A stretch of DNA of 64,000 nucleotides, from the NCBI GenBank assembly GCA_003666385.1, contig QPIN01000062.1:1-64000 (forward strand), read 5' to 3'. Within the stretch, counting starts at the first letter, position 1. Each line of letters starts with the position of its first letter. The notes under the pieces were generated by a model, which worked only from the letters and a program-made list of their open reading frames with translations, searched no databases and had not been told where the DNA came from. Shown here piece after piece: positions 38,810 to 47,974 of the stretch. The position numbers and the translations under genes are program-made. The DNA comes from Methylococcales symbiont of Hymedesmia sp. n. MRB-2018. GTDB lineage: Bacteria; Pseudomonadota; Gammaproteobacteria; Methylococcales; Methylomonadaceae.

Positions 38810-39475
38810 TTGAATGATAGCAAAGCTTATTTCATAACAGGTACAGATACAGACGTAGGAAAAACTTGGGCATCTTTAGCTCTAATGTACTATTTTAAGC
38901 AACAAGGTTATTCGGTGGCAGGAATGAAGCCAGTGGCTGCTGGATGTCAATGGGATGGTCGGCAGTTTAAAAATAAAGATGCACTTTTGTTGCAAGAAAG
39001 CGCATCTATTCATTTGCAATATAAAGAAATAAACGCCTATGCTTTTGAAATGGCAGTAGCACCGCATTTGGCGAATAAAGAAAATGAAGTTCAGTTAAAG
39101 CTTATTGTGGATAGCTTTGAAAAATTACAAGCAAAAGTAGATAGGGTTATTGTTGAAGGTGCTGGAGGATGGCTAGTACCACTGTCAGACCACTATGATA
39201 TGTCTGATTTAGTCATTGCTTTAGACATGCCCGTTATTTTGGTGGTTGCGATAAAGCTGGGATGTATCAATCATGCACGATTAACACTCCGACAAATACA
39301 AGCAGATGGAATAGAATGCGCAGGATGGATTGCCATGTGCCTTGATTCTGATATGCAATTAATTGCAGAAAATATTGAAAGCATAAGCAACAGAACATCA
39401 GTTCCTTTATTGGGGGTTTTACCCTTTACTGAAAAACTGGATGTTAATTATCTAGCTTCCAAAATAAATTTATAA
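38810..39475 (+). CDS. bioD: Dethiobiotin synthetase
   Basis: BioD closes the ureido ring with CO2 and ATP. The 221-residue protein has the P-loop ITGTDTDVGKTWASLAL, GMKPVAAGCQWD and VEGAGGWLVPLSD. The start is TTG 8 bases after the bioC stop; no in-frame ATG lies nearby before the P-loop. It is the last gene of bioBFHCD. The 262-base gap to coxB contains no obvious strong terminator. Confidence 0.95.
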   Translation: MNDSKAYFITGTDTDVGKTWASLALMYYFKQQGYSVAGMKPVAAGCQWDGRQFKNKDALLLQESASIHLQYKEINAYAFEMAVAPHLANKENEVQLKLIVDSFEKLQAKVDRVIVEGAGGWLVPLSDHYDMSDLVIALDMPVILVVAIKLGCINHARLTLRQIQADGIECAGWIAMCLDSDMQLIAENIESISNRTSVPLLGVLPFTEKLDVNYLASKINL

Positions 39476-39737
39476 AGTTAAATGTATTAAAATTATAGAA
39501 AAAACAAATGCTTGGGTGAGTTATATTATTATTTATACAGAAAATATTGTAACAAATCATAAAAACATTTAGAGCTGTTCTGGAATACAACCCTTGCATA
39601 GGTTAAAATTGTCGGCTTAGTGCGTGGTGGGTCATTTTGTAGTATTAACCTTAATGTGTTCTCTTAATATTAAGTGCCAAGGGAATTGTCTTAAAACACG
39701 CGCAACAAATTTATAACTTTAAACTGGAGGTTACTCC

Positions 39738-40892
39738 GTGAGAAAAACTAAGCAGCTGCTTGCTGTTCTTGGTCTAATGACTATTGGCATCGGAGTTGCG
39801 CAAGCTGATTACACCATGAATTTGATGGAAGGTGCAACCAAGCTCAGTCACGAAGTCTATGAAATGCATATGATTGCTTTATGGATTTGTGTAGCTGTTG
39901 GTGTTGTTGTTTTTGGTGTCATGTTTTATTCGATTTATTATCATCGAAAATCTATGGGACACAAAGCAGAACAGTTTCATGAGAATACAACGGTTGAGAT
40001 TATCTGGACAATTATTCCAACTATCATTCTTGTGATAATGGCTATCCCTGCCACCAAAGCAATGATTGATATTGATGATACTTCCGCTACTGAAATGACG
40101 ATTAAAGTCACTGGTTGGCAGTGGAAGTGGGAATATGAATATCTGGAAGAAGGGATTCATTTTTTCAGTAGCCTAGATGAAGAAAGCAATAAAGCAAGGC
40201 ATGTAGGTTCTGGGATTGATCCTTGGAGTGTTCCTCATTATCTATTGAATGTAGATAACCCTGTGGTTATTCCTATTAACACCAAAATTCGTTTTCTGTT
40301 TACTGCTGCGGATGTGATTCATTCTTGGTGGGTACCTGATTTAGGCTGGAAAAAAGATACGATTCCAGGATTTATTAATGAAAATTGGACAATGGTTGAT
40401 GAGCCAGGTACATACCGAGGACAATGTGCTGAATTGTGTGGTCAAGATCATGCTTTTATGCCCATTGTATTGATTGCGATGGAAAAAACAGATTATGCAG
40501 AATGGGTGAAAGAACAAAAAGCTTTAGTGATTGCGAATACTAATGCGGCGAATAGAGAATGGTCTGTGGATGAATTAATAACTAAAGGTGCGAGCATCTA
40601 CGCAAATAACTGTGCATCATGCCACATGGGTGACGGTAAAGGGATGCCAGGTGTTTTTCCTGCGTTAAGTGGAAGTCCAATAGTCACTGGTGATATTGAA
40701 GCTCAAGTAGAGTTAATAATGAATGGTAAGGGAATGATGCCTGCTTTTGCTCAAATGCTAAACCCCGTTGATTTTGCTTCGGTAGTTACTTTTATTCGTA
40801 ATGACTTGAGTAATACTGTGGGAGATTCAATTCAGCCGTCTATTATCCAAGAGAAACAATCAGCGATTACGGTAGATGAAGATGATGTCTAA
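39738..40892 (+). CDS. coxB: Cytochrome c oxidase subunit II with C-terminal cytochrome c domain
   Basis: Subunit II takes electrons from cytochrome c to the catalytic subunit of an aa3-type oxidase. The 384-residue product (GTG start, GGAGG upstream) has a signal peptide, two transmembrane helices, a cupredoxin domain with the CuA ligands around C230, C234 and H238 (GQCAELCGQDHAF), and an added cytochrome c domain with CASCH (near residue 291) and a later methionine-rich GKGMMPAF. Caa3-type subunits like this are common in proteobacteria. It begins the cox operon. Confidence 0.96.
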   Translation: MRKTKQLLAVLGLMTIGIGVAQADYTMNLMEGATKLSHEVYEMHMIALWICVAVGVVVFGVMFYSIYYHRKSMGHKAEQFHENTTVEIIWTIIPTIILVIMAIPATKAMIDIDDTSATEMTIKVTGWQWKWEYEYLEEGIHFFSSLDEESNKARHVGSGIDPWSVPHYLLNVDNPVVIPINTKIRFLFTAADVIHSWWVPDLGWKKDTIPGFINENWTMVDEPGTYRGQCAELCGQDHAFMPIVLIAMEKTDYAEWVKEQKALVIANTNAANREWSVDELITKGASIYANNCASCHMGDGKGMPGVFPALSGSPIVTGDIEAQVELIMNGKGMMPAFAQMLNPVDFASVVTFIRNDLSNTVGDSIQPSIIQEKQSAITVDEDDV

Positions 40893-40949
40893 GTTTTTGA
40901 GCATAGTCTGTCTGGATTCTTTTTTAAATATTTTTAAGAGGTACTAAGT

Positions 40950-42557
40950 ATGTCTGCTGTGACAGCTGAAAATGATGGTCATCACGATCACAAACCTGCA
41001 AAGGGATTTATGAGATGGATAGTAACTACTAATCATAAGGATATTGGCACTATGTATTTAGTTTTTGCCCTAGCTATGTTTTTTGTAGGTGGTGTAATGG
41101 CTTTGATAATAAGGTCTGAATTATTTGAACCAGGTATGCAATTTGTTGAGCCTCAGTTCTTTAACTCTATGACCACTATGCATGCATTGGTAATGATTTT
41201 TGGCGCAGTGATGCCTGCATTTGTTGGTTTCGCTAACTGGCAGATACCGATGATGATTGGTGCTCCAGATATGGCATTACCTCGGATGAATAATATGAGC
41301 TTCTGGATGTTAGTGGCTGGTATTTTATTGTTGTTTAGCACTTTATTTGTAGAGGGAGGTGCTCCTGCTGCGGGCTGGACAATGTACCCTCCTTTGGTTT
41401 TACAAACAGGTAATGCTTTACCTTTTGCGATTTTCTCTATTCATTTGTTAGGTATTTCTTCTATTATGGGAGCGATCAATATTATCGCGACTATTTTTAA
41501 TATGCGAGCACCTGCTATGTCATTAATGAAGATGCCTTTATTTGTTTGGACATGGATCATTACCGCTTTTTTACTGATAGCCATTATGCCTGTATTTGCT
41601 GGTGCAGTGACTATGCTATTAACTGATCGCTTTTTCGACACCAGCTTCTTTGATGCTGCGGGTGGTGGTGATCCAGTGCTTTATCAACATCTTTTCTGGT
41701 TTTTTGGGCATCCTGAAGTTTATGTGTTGATTTTACCGACATTTGGTATAGCTTCTACGATTATCCCTGTTTTTGCGCGTAAACCTTTATTTGGTTATGC
41801 ATCCATGGTTTATGCTACGGCAGCTATTGCTTTCCTTTCTTTTATAGTATGGGCGCATCATATGTTTTTAGTGGGCATGCCTTTAGTTGGTGAGTTATAT
41901 TTTATGTATGCCACTATGATTATTGCTGTTCCTACTGCGGTTAAAGTTTTTAACTGGACAGCAACCATGTGGAAAGGTGCGATGACTTTTGAAACACCGA
42001 TGTTGTTTTCAGTCGCTTTTGTCATATTGTTTACTATTGGTGGTTTTACCGGTTTAATGATGTCATTGGCGCCGGTTGATTTCCAGTATCATGATACCTA
42101 TTTTATTGTGGCTCATTTTCATTATGTTTTGGTACCAGCTGCTATTTTTATGATTATGGCAGGATGTTATTTCTGGCTACCTAAGTGGACAGGCAATATG
42201 TATGATGAAAGACTAGGACGGCTACATTTCTGGTTATCCGTTATTTCTGTCAATGTCCTTTTCTTTCCCCAGCATTTTTTAGGTTTGGCAGGTATGCCAC
42301 GTCGTATTCCTGATTATGCGGTGCAGTTTGCAGATTGGAATATGATCTCCAGTATTGGTGCGTTTGTTTATGGATTTAGCCAGTTGCTATTTGTCTACAT
42401 TGTTTATAAAACAATTAGAGGGATAGATTGCGAAAAAGCAACGGATGAAGTATGGGAAGGTGCGAGTGAGCATGGTTTGGAGTGGAGGCTTCCATCGCCT
42501 GCACCCTATCATACATTTGAAACACCACCTGATGAAGTTCCAACAGAACATTTCTAA
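40950..42557 (+). CDS. coxA: Cytochrome c oxidase subunit I
   Basis: This is the catalytic subunit, reducing oxygen at the heme a3-CuB site and pumping protons. The 535-residue protein has 12 helices and all landmarks: [23 protein letters not shown] with the heme a ligand, [17 protein letters not shown] with the cross-linked His-Tyr region, [11 protein letters not shown] for CuB, and [15 protein letters not shown] for the hemes. An A-type oxidase requires heme A, supplied by the CtaA portion at 45955. Confidence 0.98.
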   Translation: MSAVTAENDGHHDHKPAKGFMRWIVTTNHKDIGTMYLVFALAMFFVGGVMALIIRSELFEPGMQFVEPQFFNSMTTMHALVMIFGAVMPAFVGFANWQIPMMIGAPDMALPRMNNMSFWMLVAGILLLFSTLFVEGGAPAAGWTMYPPLVLQTGNALPFAIFSIHLLGISSIMGAINIIATIFNMRAPAMSLMKMPLFVWTWIITAFLLIAIMPVFAGAVTMLLTDRFFDTSFFDAAGGGDPVLYQHLFWFFGHPEVYVLILPTFGIASTIIPVFARKPLFGYASMVYATAAIAFLSFIVWAHHMFLVGMPLVGELYFMYATMIIAVPTAVKVFNWTATMWKGAMTFETPMLFSVAFVILFTIGGFTGLMMSLAPVDFQYHDTYFIVAHFHYVLVPAAIFMIMAGCYFWLPKWTGNMYDERLGRLHFWLSVISVNVLFFPQHFLGLAGMPRRIPDYAVQFADWNMISSIGAFVYGFSQLLFVYIVYKTIRGIDCEKATDEVWEGASEHGLEWRLPSPAPYHTFETPPDEVPTEHF

Positions 42558-42592
42558 TAACTAGGGGCGATTTAATTTCGTCCTATATTAAA

Positions 42593-42733
42593 GAGAACTC
42601 AGCATAACTCATGAACAGATAAAAAAGGTTAGCCAAAATAACGCACAATAGCTCACTATTACACTTGTATTTTGACTAAAACCTGAAAAATTCTATCACT
42701 TTTTTCTCTCGTCCAGAATTATGCTGAGGTCTC
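42593..42733 (+). mobile_element. 141-bp miniature inverted-repeat element, copy 2, inside the cox operon
   Basis: It begins GAGAACTCAGCATAACTC and ends AATTATGCTGAGGTCTC, with the same core as copies at 18208 and 51774 (in the orientation of 51774). It separates coxA from the downstream assembly genes. Its right end contributes GAGG, placed 9 bases before the ATG of the next small ORF, so it may supply that ribosome-binding site. Confidence 0.88.
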
Positions 42734-42738
42734 ATAAA

Positions 42739-42837
42739 ATGAAAATAAGAACAAAAAATATTTTGACAGCGATTATTTTGCTTGCGTTTTCTGCGACGCT
42801 TTATGTCTATGCAGTGATAAGAGCTATGTCGTTATGA
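42739..42837 (+). CDS. Small single-helix membrane protein of the cox operon
   Basis: A 32-codon frame (MKIRTKNILTAIILL... ending RAMSL) encodes one hydrophobic helix after a basic N-terminus, and its TGA overlaps the ctaG start codon as ATGA. Tiny one-helix proteins are common at this spot in gammaproteobacterial cox operons (annotated as small oxidase assembly protein). Its start follows directly after the repeat element. Too short for certainty, but context and coupling are strong. Confidence 0.65.
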   Translation: MKIRTKNILTAIILLAFSATLYVYAVIRAMSL

Positions 42838-43379
42838 GCAATGAGCTAGAGAGAGAACACGCGAAATTAGTAAGAAAATTATTTTTTGTGGTAATAGCAA
42901 TGTTCGGTTTTGGTTATGCTTTAGTGCCGATATATGATGTGTTTTGTGATATTACCGGACTGAATGGTAAAACAGCACAAGTGGCTGTTGTCGAAACAAA
43001 GTATGAAATTGATAAGACCAGAGAGATAACATTGGAATTTGTAACCTCTCTTAATAAATCTGCACCCATGCTTTTTTTTACTGAAACAAAAAAAATGAAA
43101 GTGCATCCTGGACAATATTACACGGTGAATTTTTACGCAGAAAACAAAACAAATAAAGCAATGATTGCACGGGCTATTCCTAGTATTACACCAGGACCTG
43201 CCGCAGAATATTTTAAAAAAACAGAGTGTTTTTGTTTTACCGAGCAAACATTCGAGCCAAAACAGGGTAAAACCATGCCTGTTCGTTTTGTTATTGATCC
43301 AGACTTACCTGCAAGGTATAAAACAATCACATTGGCTTATACTTTTTTTGATAATACAAAAATATCAGTTAAACAATAA
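42834..43379 (+). CDS. ctaG: Cytochrome c oxidase assembly protein CtaG (Cox11)
   Basis: CtaG delivers copper to the CuB site. The 181-residue protein has one N-terminal helix (LFFVVIAMFGFGYALVPIYDVFCDITGLNG, with the conserved PIYDVFC) and a periplasmic Ig-like domain carrying the copper motif CFCFTEQTF and the closing MPVRFVIDPDLP. It sits between coxA and coxC as usual. Confidence 0.95.
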   Translation: MSNELEREHAKLVRKLFFVVIAMFGFGYALVPIYDVFCDITGLNGKTAQVAVVETKYEIDKTREITLEFVTSLNKSAPMLFFTETKKMKVHPGQYYTVNFYAENKTNKAMIARAIPSITPGPAAEYFKKTECFCFTEQTFEPKQGKTMPVRFVIDPDLPARYKTITLAYTFFDNTKISVKQ

Positions 43380-43392
43380 TAAGAGGTAGCTT

Positions 43393-44259
43393 ATGTCTAC
43401 AAATGTCGCATATTACATTCCACATAAAGCCGTCTGGCCAATTATAGGTACAGGTGGGCTTATGATGATGTTGGCAGGGTTTGCCAACTATTTGAATGGT
43501 AATGCTATTGGTCCAACTATGATGATATTGGGTCTCATGGTTTTTATTGTCATGCTGACAGGTTGGTTTGCTTTACAATCCAGTGAAAGTGAATTGGGTA
43601 TGTATAACCATAGTGTTGGCATTTCATATCGTATGGGGATGATGTGGTTTATTTTTTCAGAAGTGATGTTCTTTGCCGCTTTCTTTGGTGCATTATGGTA
43701 CACGCGGAATATATCTATTGATTGGCTGGCTGGAATAGGCGGTGGTCCTGGAAAATCATCAAATCTATTATGGCCTGGGTTTGAATCTGTATGGCCGACT
43801 AATGGCCCTGGCAATGTTGGCGGTGATTATGAAGAAATGGGGGCTTTTGGTCTACCTTTCCTCAATACGTTATTATTATTAACCAGTGGAGTAACATGTA
43901 CTTGGGCGCATCATGGCTTATTGGCCAAAAATAGAGACCAACTGATTAAAGGCTTAATGACAACGGTAGGGCTAGGTTTTTTGTTTGTTGCTTTCCAGGC
44001 TATTGAGTATTACGAAGCGTATCATGAAATGGGTTTAACCTTAGGTTCTGGTGTTTATGGTTCAACATTTTTTATGCTGACAGGCTTTCATGGTTTTCAT
44101 GTGTGTGTCGGTGCGATTATATTATCAGTGGTGTTGTTCAGAAGCTGGAAAGGACATTTTACGCCCGAAAATCACTTTGCCTTTGAAGGTGCAGCCTGGT
44201 ATTGGCATTTTGTTGATGTGGTTTGGGTGGGGTTATTTATATTTGTTTATATCCTATAA
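43393..44259 (+). CDS. coxC: Cytochrome c oxidase subunit III
   Basis: Subunit III stabilises the oxidase and lacks metal centres. The 288-residue protein has seven helices and the family blocks GMMWFIFSEVMFFAAFFGALW, LLLTSGVTCTWAHHGLL, GFHGFHVCVGAIIL and AWYWHFVDVVWVGLFIFVYIL. AAGAGGTAG precedes the ATG. It ends before a clear intrinsic terminator. Confidence 0.96.
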   Translation: MSTNVAYYIPHKAVWPIIGTGGLMMMLAGFANYLNGNAIGPTMMILGLMVFIVMLTGWFALQSSESELGMYNHSVGISYRMGMMWFIFSEVMFFAAFFGALWYTRNISIDWLAGIGGGPGKSSNLLWPGFESVWPTNGPGNVGGDYEEMGAFGLPFLNTLLLLTSGVTCTWAHHGLLAKNRDQLIKGLMTTVGLGFLFVAFQAIEYYEAYHEMGLTLGSGVYGSTFFMLTGFHGFHVCVGAIILSVVLFRSWKGHFTPENHFAFEGAAWYWHFVDVVWVGLFIFVYIL

Positions 44260-44265
44260 AATACA

Positions 44266-44306
44266 ACGCAAAAAAGCGTGACCTGTAGAGGTTGCGCTTT
44301 TTTTTT
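44266..44306 (+). terminator. Rho-independent terminator after coxC
   Basis: AAAAAAGCGTGACCT and AGGTTGCGCTTTTTT pair around a short loop, with two G-T pairs in the stem, followed by T residues. The A-rich 5' side also makes it usable for the convergent DUF2909 gene. Confidence 0.8.
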
Positions 44307-44358
44307 GCTAAATTGAGAACTCAAATTATTATTCGTTATTGGGTAAGACGGATTGTTC

Positions 44359-44607
44359 TTATTGAATTTTTTCTTGCTGTAATTGCTGAATTCTGGCACC
44401 AATTCCTTGTGGTTTTATCATGCCCGTTGTATAAGCAACAAATAGTAATACAAATAATAGTAATGAAAAACTCATTCTATAAGTCAGTGCTTTGGCAGTT
44501 TTGGTAGAATGCTCCTGTTCTTTATGTCTGACAAGATTGAACAAGGCAATGCCTAGACTCACAAGCATTAATACGAAGACAATGATGAAAAACAGTTTAA
44601 TAGACAT
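44359..44607 (-). CDS. DUF2909 twin-transmembrane protein
   Basis: The 82-residue protein has two hydrophobic helices (FFIIVFVLMLVSLGIALFNL and SFSLLLFVLLFVAYTTGM) with a charged loop between. Proteins of this small family lie between subunit III and SURF1 genes in many gammaproteobacteria, usually on the opposite strand, exactly as here. Role in oxidase assembly is presumed only from context. It diverges from surf1 with only 23 bases between start codons. Confidence 0.85.
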   Translation of the reverse strand: MSIKLFFIIVFVLMLVSLGIALFNLVRHKEQEHSTKTAKALTYRMSFSLLLFVLLFVAYTTGMIKPQGIGARIQQLQQEKIQ

Positions 44608-44630
44608 GGCAGTAGTGCGTATTCAAAAAA

Positions 44631-45362
44631 ATGTTGGAATTTGTGAGAACAAGATACAGATTTAGTATTTTACCAGTAATACTATACGTATTTTTTTTAA
44701 TCGTATTATTTTCCTTAGGTTTCTGGCAATTAGGACGAGCTGAAGAAAAACGGCTGTTTTTAGATAAACAACAACTAGCAGGTTCTGAAGAAGCTATTTC
44801 ATTGGAAGTATTGGTGAATAGTCATGCTTTGGAATATAGACATAGAAAAATTGAATTAACAGGGGTTTATGATTCACAGCATCAGTTTTTGATAGATAAT
44901 CAAATTGTAGATGGGAAAGTAGGTTATTTTATTTTAACGCCTTTTAAAGTGAAGGGAATCAGTCAATCAGTACTGATTAATAGAGGCTGGTTACCTTTAA
45001 ACAAAGATAGACAAGTATTACCTGACGTATCCATAGCAGTATTAAAAAATACATTAATGGGGAAAGTAAATCAGTTTCCAAGTGTTGGTTTAAAATTAGC
45101 AGGAGCTGAGATTCCAACAGAGGGTTGGCCTTCAGTTATACAAATTGTAGATTCACAAGTTTTGTCTAAGAAACTCACTTATCCTTTGTTTTCATTACAG
45201 ATAGAATTAGATCCTAAAATGAATGAAGGCTATCTCAGGAAGTGGAAAGAAATAAAAATTATGCAGCCAGAAAAACATATTGCTTACGCGCTACAGTGGT
45301 TCGGCTTAGCGATTACTTTAACGTTTTTATTTATAAGGTTTAGTAGAACGATTAATGAATGA
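44631..45362 (+). CDS. surf1: SURF1 family cytochrome oxidase assembly protein
   Basis: SURF1 helps load heme a into subunit I. The 243-residue product has an N-terminal helix (LYVFFLIVLFSLGFWQLGRAEEKRLF, with the conserved FxLGxWQ...R..K pattern), a periplasmic domain including RGWLPLNKDRQVLP, and a second helix near the C-terminus (HIAYALQWFGLAITLTFLFI). It overlaps the next gene by 8 bases. Confidence 0.93.
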   Translation: MLEFVRTRYRFSILPVILYVFFLIVLFSLGFWQLGRAEEKRLFLDKQQLAGSEEAISLEVLVNSHALEYRHRKIELTGVYDSQHQFLIDNQIVDGKVGYFILTPFKVKGISQSVLINRGWLPLNKDRQVLPDVSIAVLKNTLMGKVNQFPSVGLKLAGAEIPTEGWPSVIQIVDSQVLSKKLTYPLFSLQIELDPKMNEGYLRKWKEIKIMQPEKHIAYALQWFGLAITLTFLFIRFSRTINE

Positions 45363-45951
45363 ACATCATAAAAAAAACAATAGAACAATTATCATCATCA
45401 TATTGGTGTCGATAATACCTTTTGTATATGCATGGTATTTAGCAGAAAATGCCGACTGGATCGGAAAAGGAACCAATAATGGTGAATTGATTATTCCTCC
45501 AATCACCACAGAAATAAATGAATTTGTTGGCTTTGATCAGTTTTCTCAGCAGAATATGGCAGAGATCAAAGGTCACTGGGTGTTAATTAATGTGATTACG
45601 GCTAAGGAATGCCGCGAGTTTTGTCTGCAAGCCATTCATAAAACAAAGCAATTACGTTTAATGATGAATAAAGAGCTTACGCGGATTCGGCGTTTAGTCG
45701 TAATCGTTACAGAAGTTGATAATAAAATGGCAAAACAGTGGTGGAAAGAAGATACACGATTATTAAGAGCTACGGCATCGCCTTCACTATTCCAAAAACT
45801 AAAATCTATAAGAAAAGCAGATATTCCTGAAGGCATGCTTTTTTTAATGGATCCATTTGGCAACTTAATGATGCAATACGAGGCAGATTTTGATCCCTAT
45901 AAAGTCAAAAAAGACTTGAAAAAATTACTAAGAATTTCACAGATTGGTTAA
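45355..45951 (+). CDS. Membrane-anchored thioredoxin-like protein of the cox cluster
   Basis: The 198-residue protein has one N-terminal helix (IIIIILVSIIPFVYAWYLA) and a periplasmic domain that looks like a thioredoxin fold of the type found between surf1 and ctaA in gammaproteobacteria: GHWVLINVITAKECREFCLQAIHKTKQL and LFLMDPFGNLMMQYEADFDP. The two cysteines are in CREFC, a CxxxC as in copper chaperones of the SCO type, so copper delivery is a reasonable guess. It overlaps surf1 and is 3 bases from the next gene. Confidence 0.8.
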   Translation: MNEHHKKNNRTIIIIILVSIIPFVYAWYLAENADWIGKGTNNGELIIPPITTEINEFVGFDQFSQQNMAEIKGHWVLINVITAKECREFCLQAIHKTKQLRLMMNKELTRIRRLVVIVTEVDNKMAKQWWKEDTRLLRATASPSLFQKLKSIRKADIPEGMLFLMDPFGNLMMQYEADFDPYKVKKDLKKLLRISQIG

Positions 45952-45954
45952 AAA

Positions 45955-47973
45955 ATGTTTAGAAAAATCACCTTAATTACTTTAATAGTCGCATTACTCG
46001 TTGTTTTTTGGGGTTCCATTGTGCAAGTGTCGAATTCAGCAACAGCATGTCCAGACTGGCCTGGCTGTTTTGGAAAAGCATTTGTCTTTGATAATGTGGA
46101 GTTTAGAGTTCAGGCTGCGGCAGACTTTCCTCAAACTCGATTTAATATTACCAAAGCATGGACAAAAATCATCCACCGCTATACTGCTGCTGTTTTAGGG
46201 CTTTTAATTATTATTTTAGTCTTTGCAGCCTGGAAACAAAAACACTGTCACTGTGCGGCAGTGACATCTACTTTGTTGTTATTGCCGCTGATTGCTTTTT
46301 ATCTTGTCCTAGATAAATTTGCAATTGATTTAAATGCCATGCCGATAGTGATGACAGCACAGTCATTAATCGGTTTTTTTGTATTCTGGTTGTTGTATAG
46401 GCTGTATCTAAGAGGGCAGAGTAATATTGTTTTGCGGCAACAAAATAATCATTCAGTTCCTAGAGTCTTGGCAAATATTGCCATTGTTTTTTTGTTTATT
46501 CAGGTTTTTTTGGGAATTTGGACAAGTGAAAATAATGCCGCATTAGCCTGTGCGGATTTTCCTCGTTGTAATAATCAATGGATGCCTACTGTTGATTATC
46601 TAAATGCATTAGATATATTTACAGGACTGGAAAATAACTATGCTGGCGTGCTGTCCTTTGATGGACAAGTTGCAATACACTGGATGCATAGAGCGGGAGC
46701 CGTATTTAGTTTTATATTACTGACTTTATTAATACTAAGTGCTACTTCAGATCAATATTCGCGTCCTGTGCGTAAAGCGGGTTTGTTATTAAGTATTTTG
46801 CTTATGATACAAACTTCTTTAGGCGTTATGACCATCCGCTTTGGAGCGCCGATAGGATTAACTATTGGGCACAATATTTTGGCCGCATTATTAATGTTGC
46901 CTGTTATCTCAATGCGTTTTTACAGCAAATATGCTTTCATTGATGGATTGAATGAGGGACAAGAACAGCGAGATGATAAAGATTCTTATGCTACTAAAGA
47001 ATCCGTTATTGAGATTGAAGTTGAAGAAGAAATTTATCGCCAACCCTCGGCAGAATCACTGTATTTAAGATTAAAAACACAGTTACAAAAAACCCGAACG
47101 GGCTTAAGTGGCGTTTTATCAAGTATTAGCTTAGCCCCAAAAGGTATTGATGATGATTTACTAGAGCAGATTGAGTCCAGTCTATTAATGGCAGATATAG
47201 GGATAGATACAACAACACAGATCATAGCAACATTGACTGAGCGTTTAGAGAAACATCAATTAAATGATGGCGAAGCACTGGAGATTGCATTAAAAGAAAG
47301 TTTGCTTAAAATTCTACAACCCTGTTGTCAGCCTCTTGAGATTCCGCAACAAGAAACTCCCTTTGTTATTTTAGTGGTAGGTATTAATGGAGTAGGTAAA
47401 ACAACAACCATTGGAAAATTAGCAAAGCGCTTACAAATACAAGGGCATAGTGTCATGTTGGCAGCAGGTGATACCTTTAGAGCGGCGGCTGTAGAACAAT
47501 TAGAAGCTTGGGGGGAAAGCAATAATATTCAAGTGATAGCACAGCATACTGGTGCAGATTCTGCCTCTGTTTTATTTGATGCAGTGCAATCAGCAAAGGC
47601 AAAAAACATTGATGTACTCATTGCGGACACAGCAGGGCGCTTGCATACAAAATCTAACTTGATGGAAGAGTTAAGTAAAATTAAACGTATTATGGGTAAA
47701 GTGGATGAAACTGCACCCCATGAGGTTTTGTTGGTATTAGATGCAGGTACTGGACAAAATGCTTTATCACAAACCAAAATATTCAATGCGTCGGTTGAGT
47801 TGACGGCTTTAGCACTAACCAAATTAGATGGTACTGCTAAAGGCGGTGTTATATTTGCTTTAGCTAGACAATTTGGTCTTCCTATTCGCTTTATCGGAGT
47901 AGGAGAAGGGATTGATGATTTACAAGACTTTAATGCAGATGCCTTTGTCGATGCACTTTTTGTAAAAGACTAA
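45955..47973 (+). CDS. ctaA-ftsY: Fusion protein: heme A synthase (CtaA) joined to SRP receptor FtsY
   Basis: One uninterrupted 672-codon frame contains two normally separate proteins. Residues 1-325 are a whole CtaA/COX15 membrane protein with eight helices, both external Cys pairs (CPDWPGC, CADFPRC) and putative heme ligands H74, H242 or H245, and H306; the helix-4 position where a His is expected reads TAQSLIG (Q136). Residues 326-355 are an acidic linker like the FtsY A domain. Residues 356-672 are a full FtsY NG GTPase: P-loop GINGVGKTTTIGKLA (476-490), DTFRAAAVEQL, DTAGR (558-562), TKLDGTAKGG, GVGEGIDDLQ. No in-frame ATG lies in the linker; a TTG at 46948 lacks a clear ribosome-binding site. 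ftsE and ftsX follow normally; ctaB, usual after ctaA, is absent. Confidence 0.9.
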   Translation: MFRKITLITLIVALLVVFWGSIVQVSNSATACPDWPGCFGKAFVFDNVEFRVQAAADFPQTRFNITKAWTKIIHRYTAAVLGLLIIILVFAAWKQKHCHCAAVTSTLLLLPLIAFYLVLDKFAIDLNAMPIVMTAQSLIGFFVFWLLYRLYLRGQSNIVLRQQNNHSVPRVLANIAIVFLFIQVFLGIWTSENNAALACADFPRCNNQWMPTVDYLNALDIFTGLENNYAGVLSFDGQVAIHWMHRAGAVFSFILLTLLILSATSDQYSRPVRKAGLLLSILLMIQTSLGVMTIRFGAPIGLTIGHNILAALLMLPVISMRFYSKYAFIDGLNEGQEQRDDKDSYATKESVIEIEVEEEIYRQPSAESLYLRLKTQLQKTRTGLSGVLSSISLAPKGIDDDLLEQIESSLLMADIGIDTTTQIIATLTERLEKHQLNDGEALEIALKESLLKILQPCCQPLEIPQQETPFVILVVGINGVGKTTTIGKLAKRLQIQGHSVMLAAGDTFRAAAVEQLEAWGESNNIQVIAQHTGADSASVLFDAVQSAKAKNIDVLIADTAGRLHTKSNLMEELSKIKRIMGKVDETAPHEVLLVLDAGTGQNALSQTKIFNASVELTALALTKLDGTAKGGVIFALARQFGLPIRFIGVGEGIDDLQDFNADAFVDALFVKD

Positions 47974-47974
47974 G

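Noticed and set aside
46948..46950. TTG as an independent FtsY start that would make the fusion only apparent
   Set aside because: There is no clear Shine-Dalgarno before it and the frame is uninterrupted from ctaA; it is kept only as an alternative, since internal initiation cannot be excluded from sequence.
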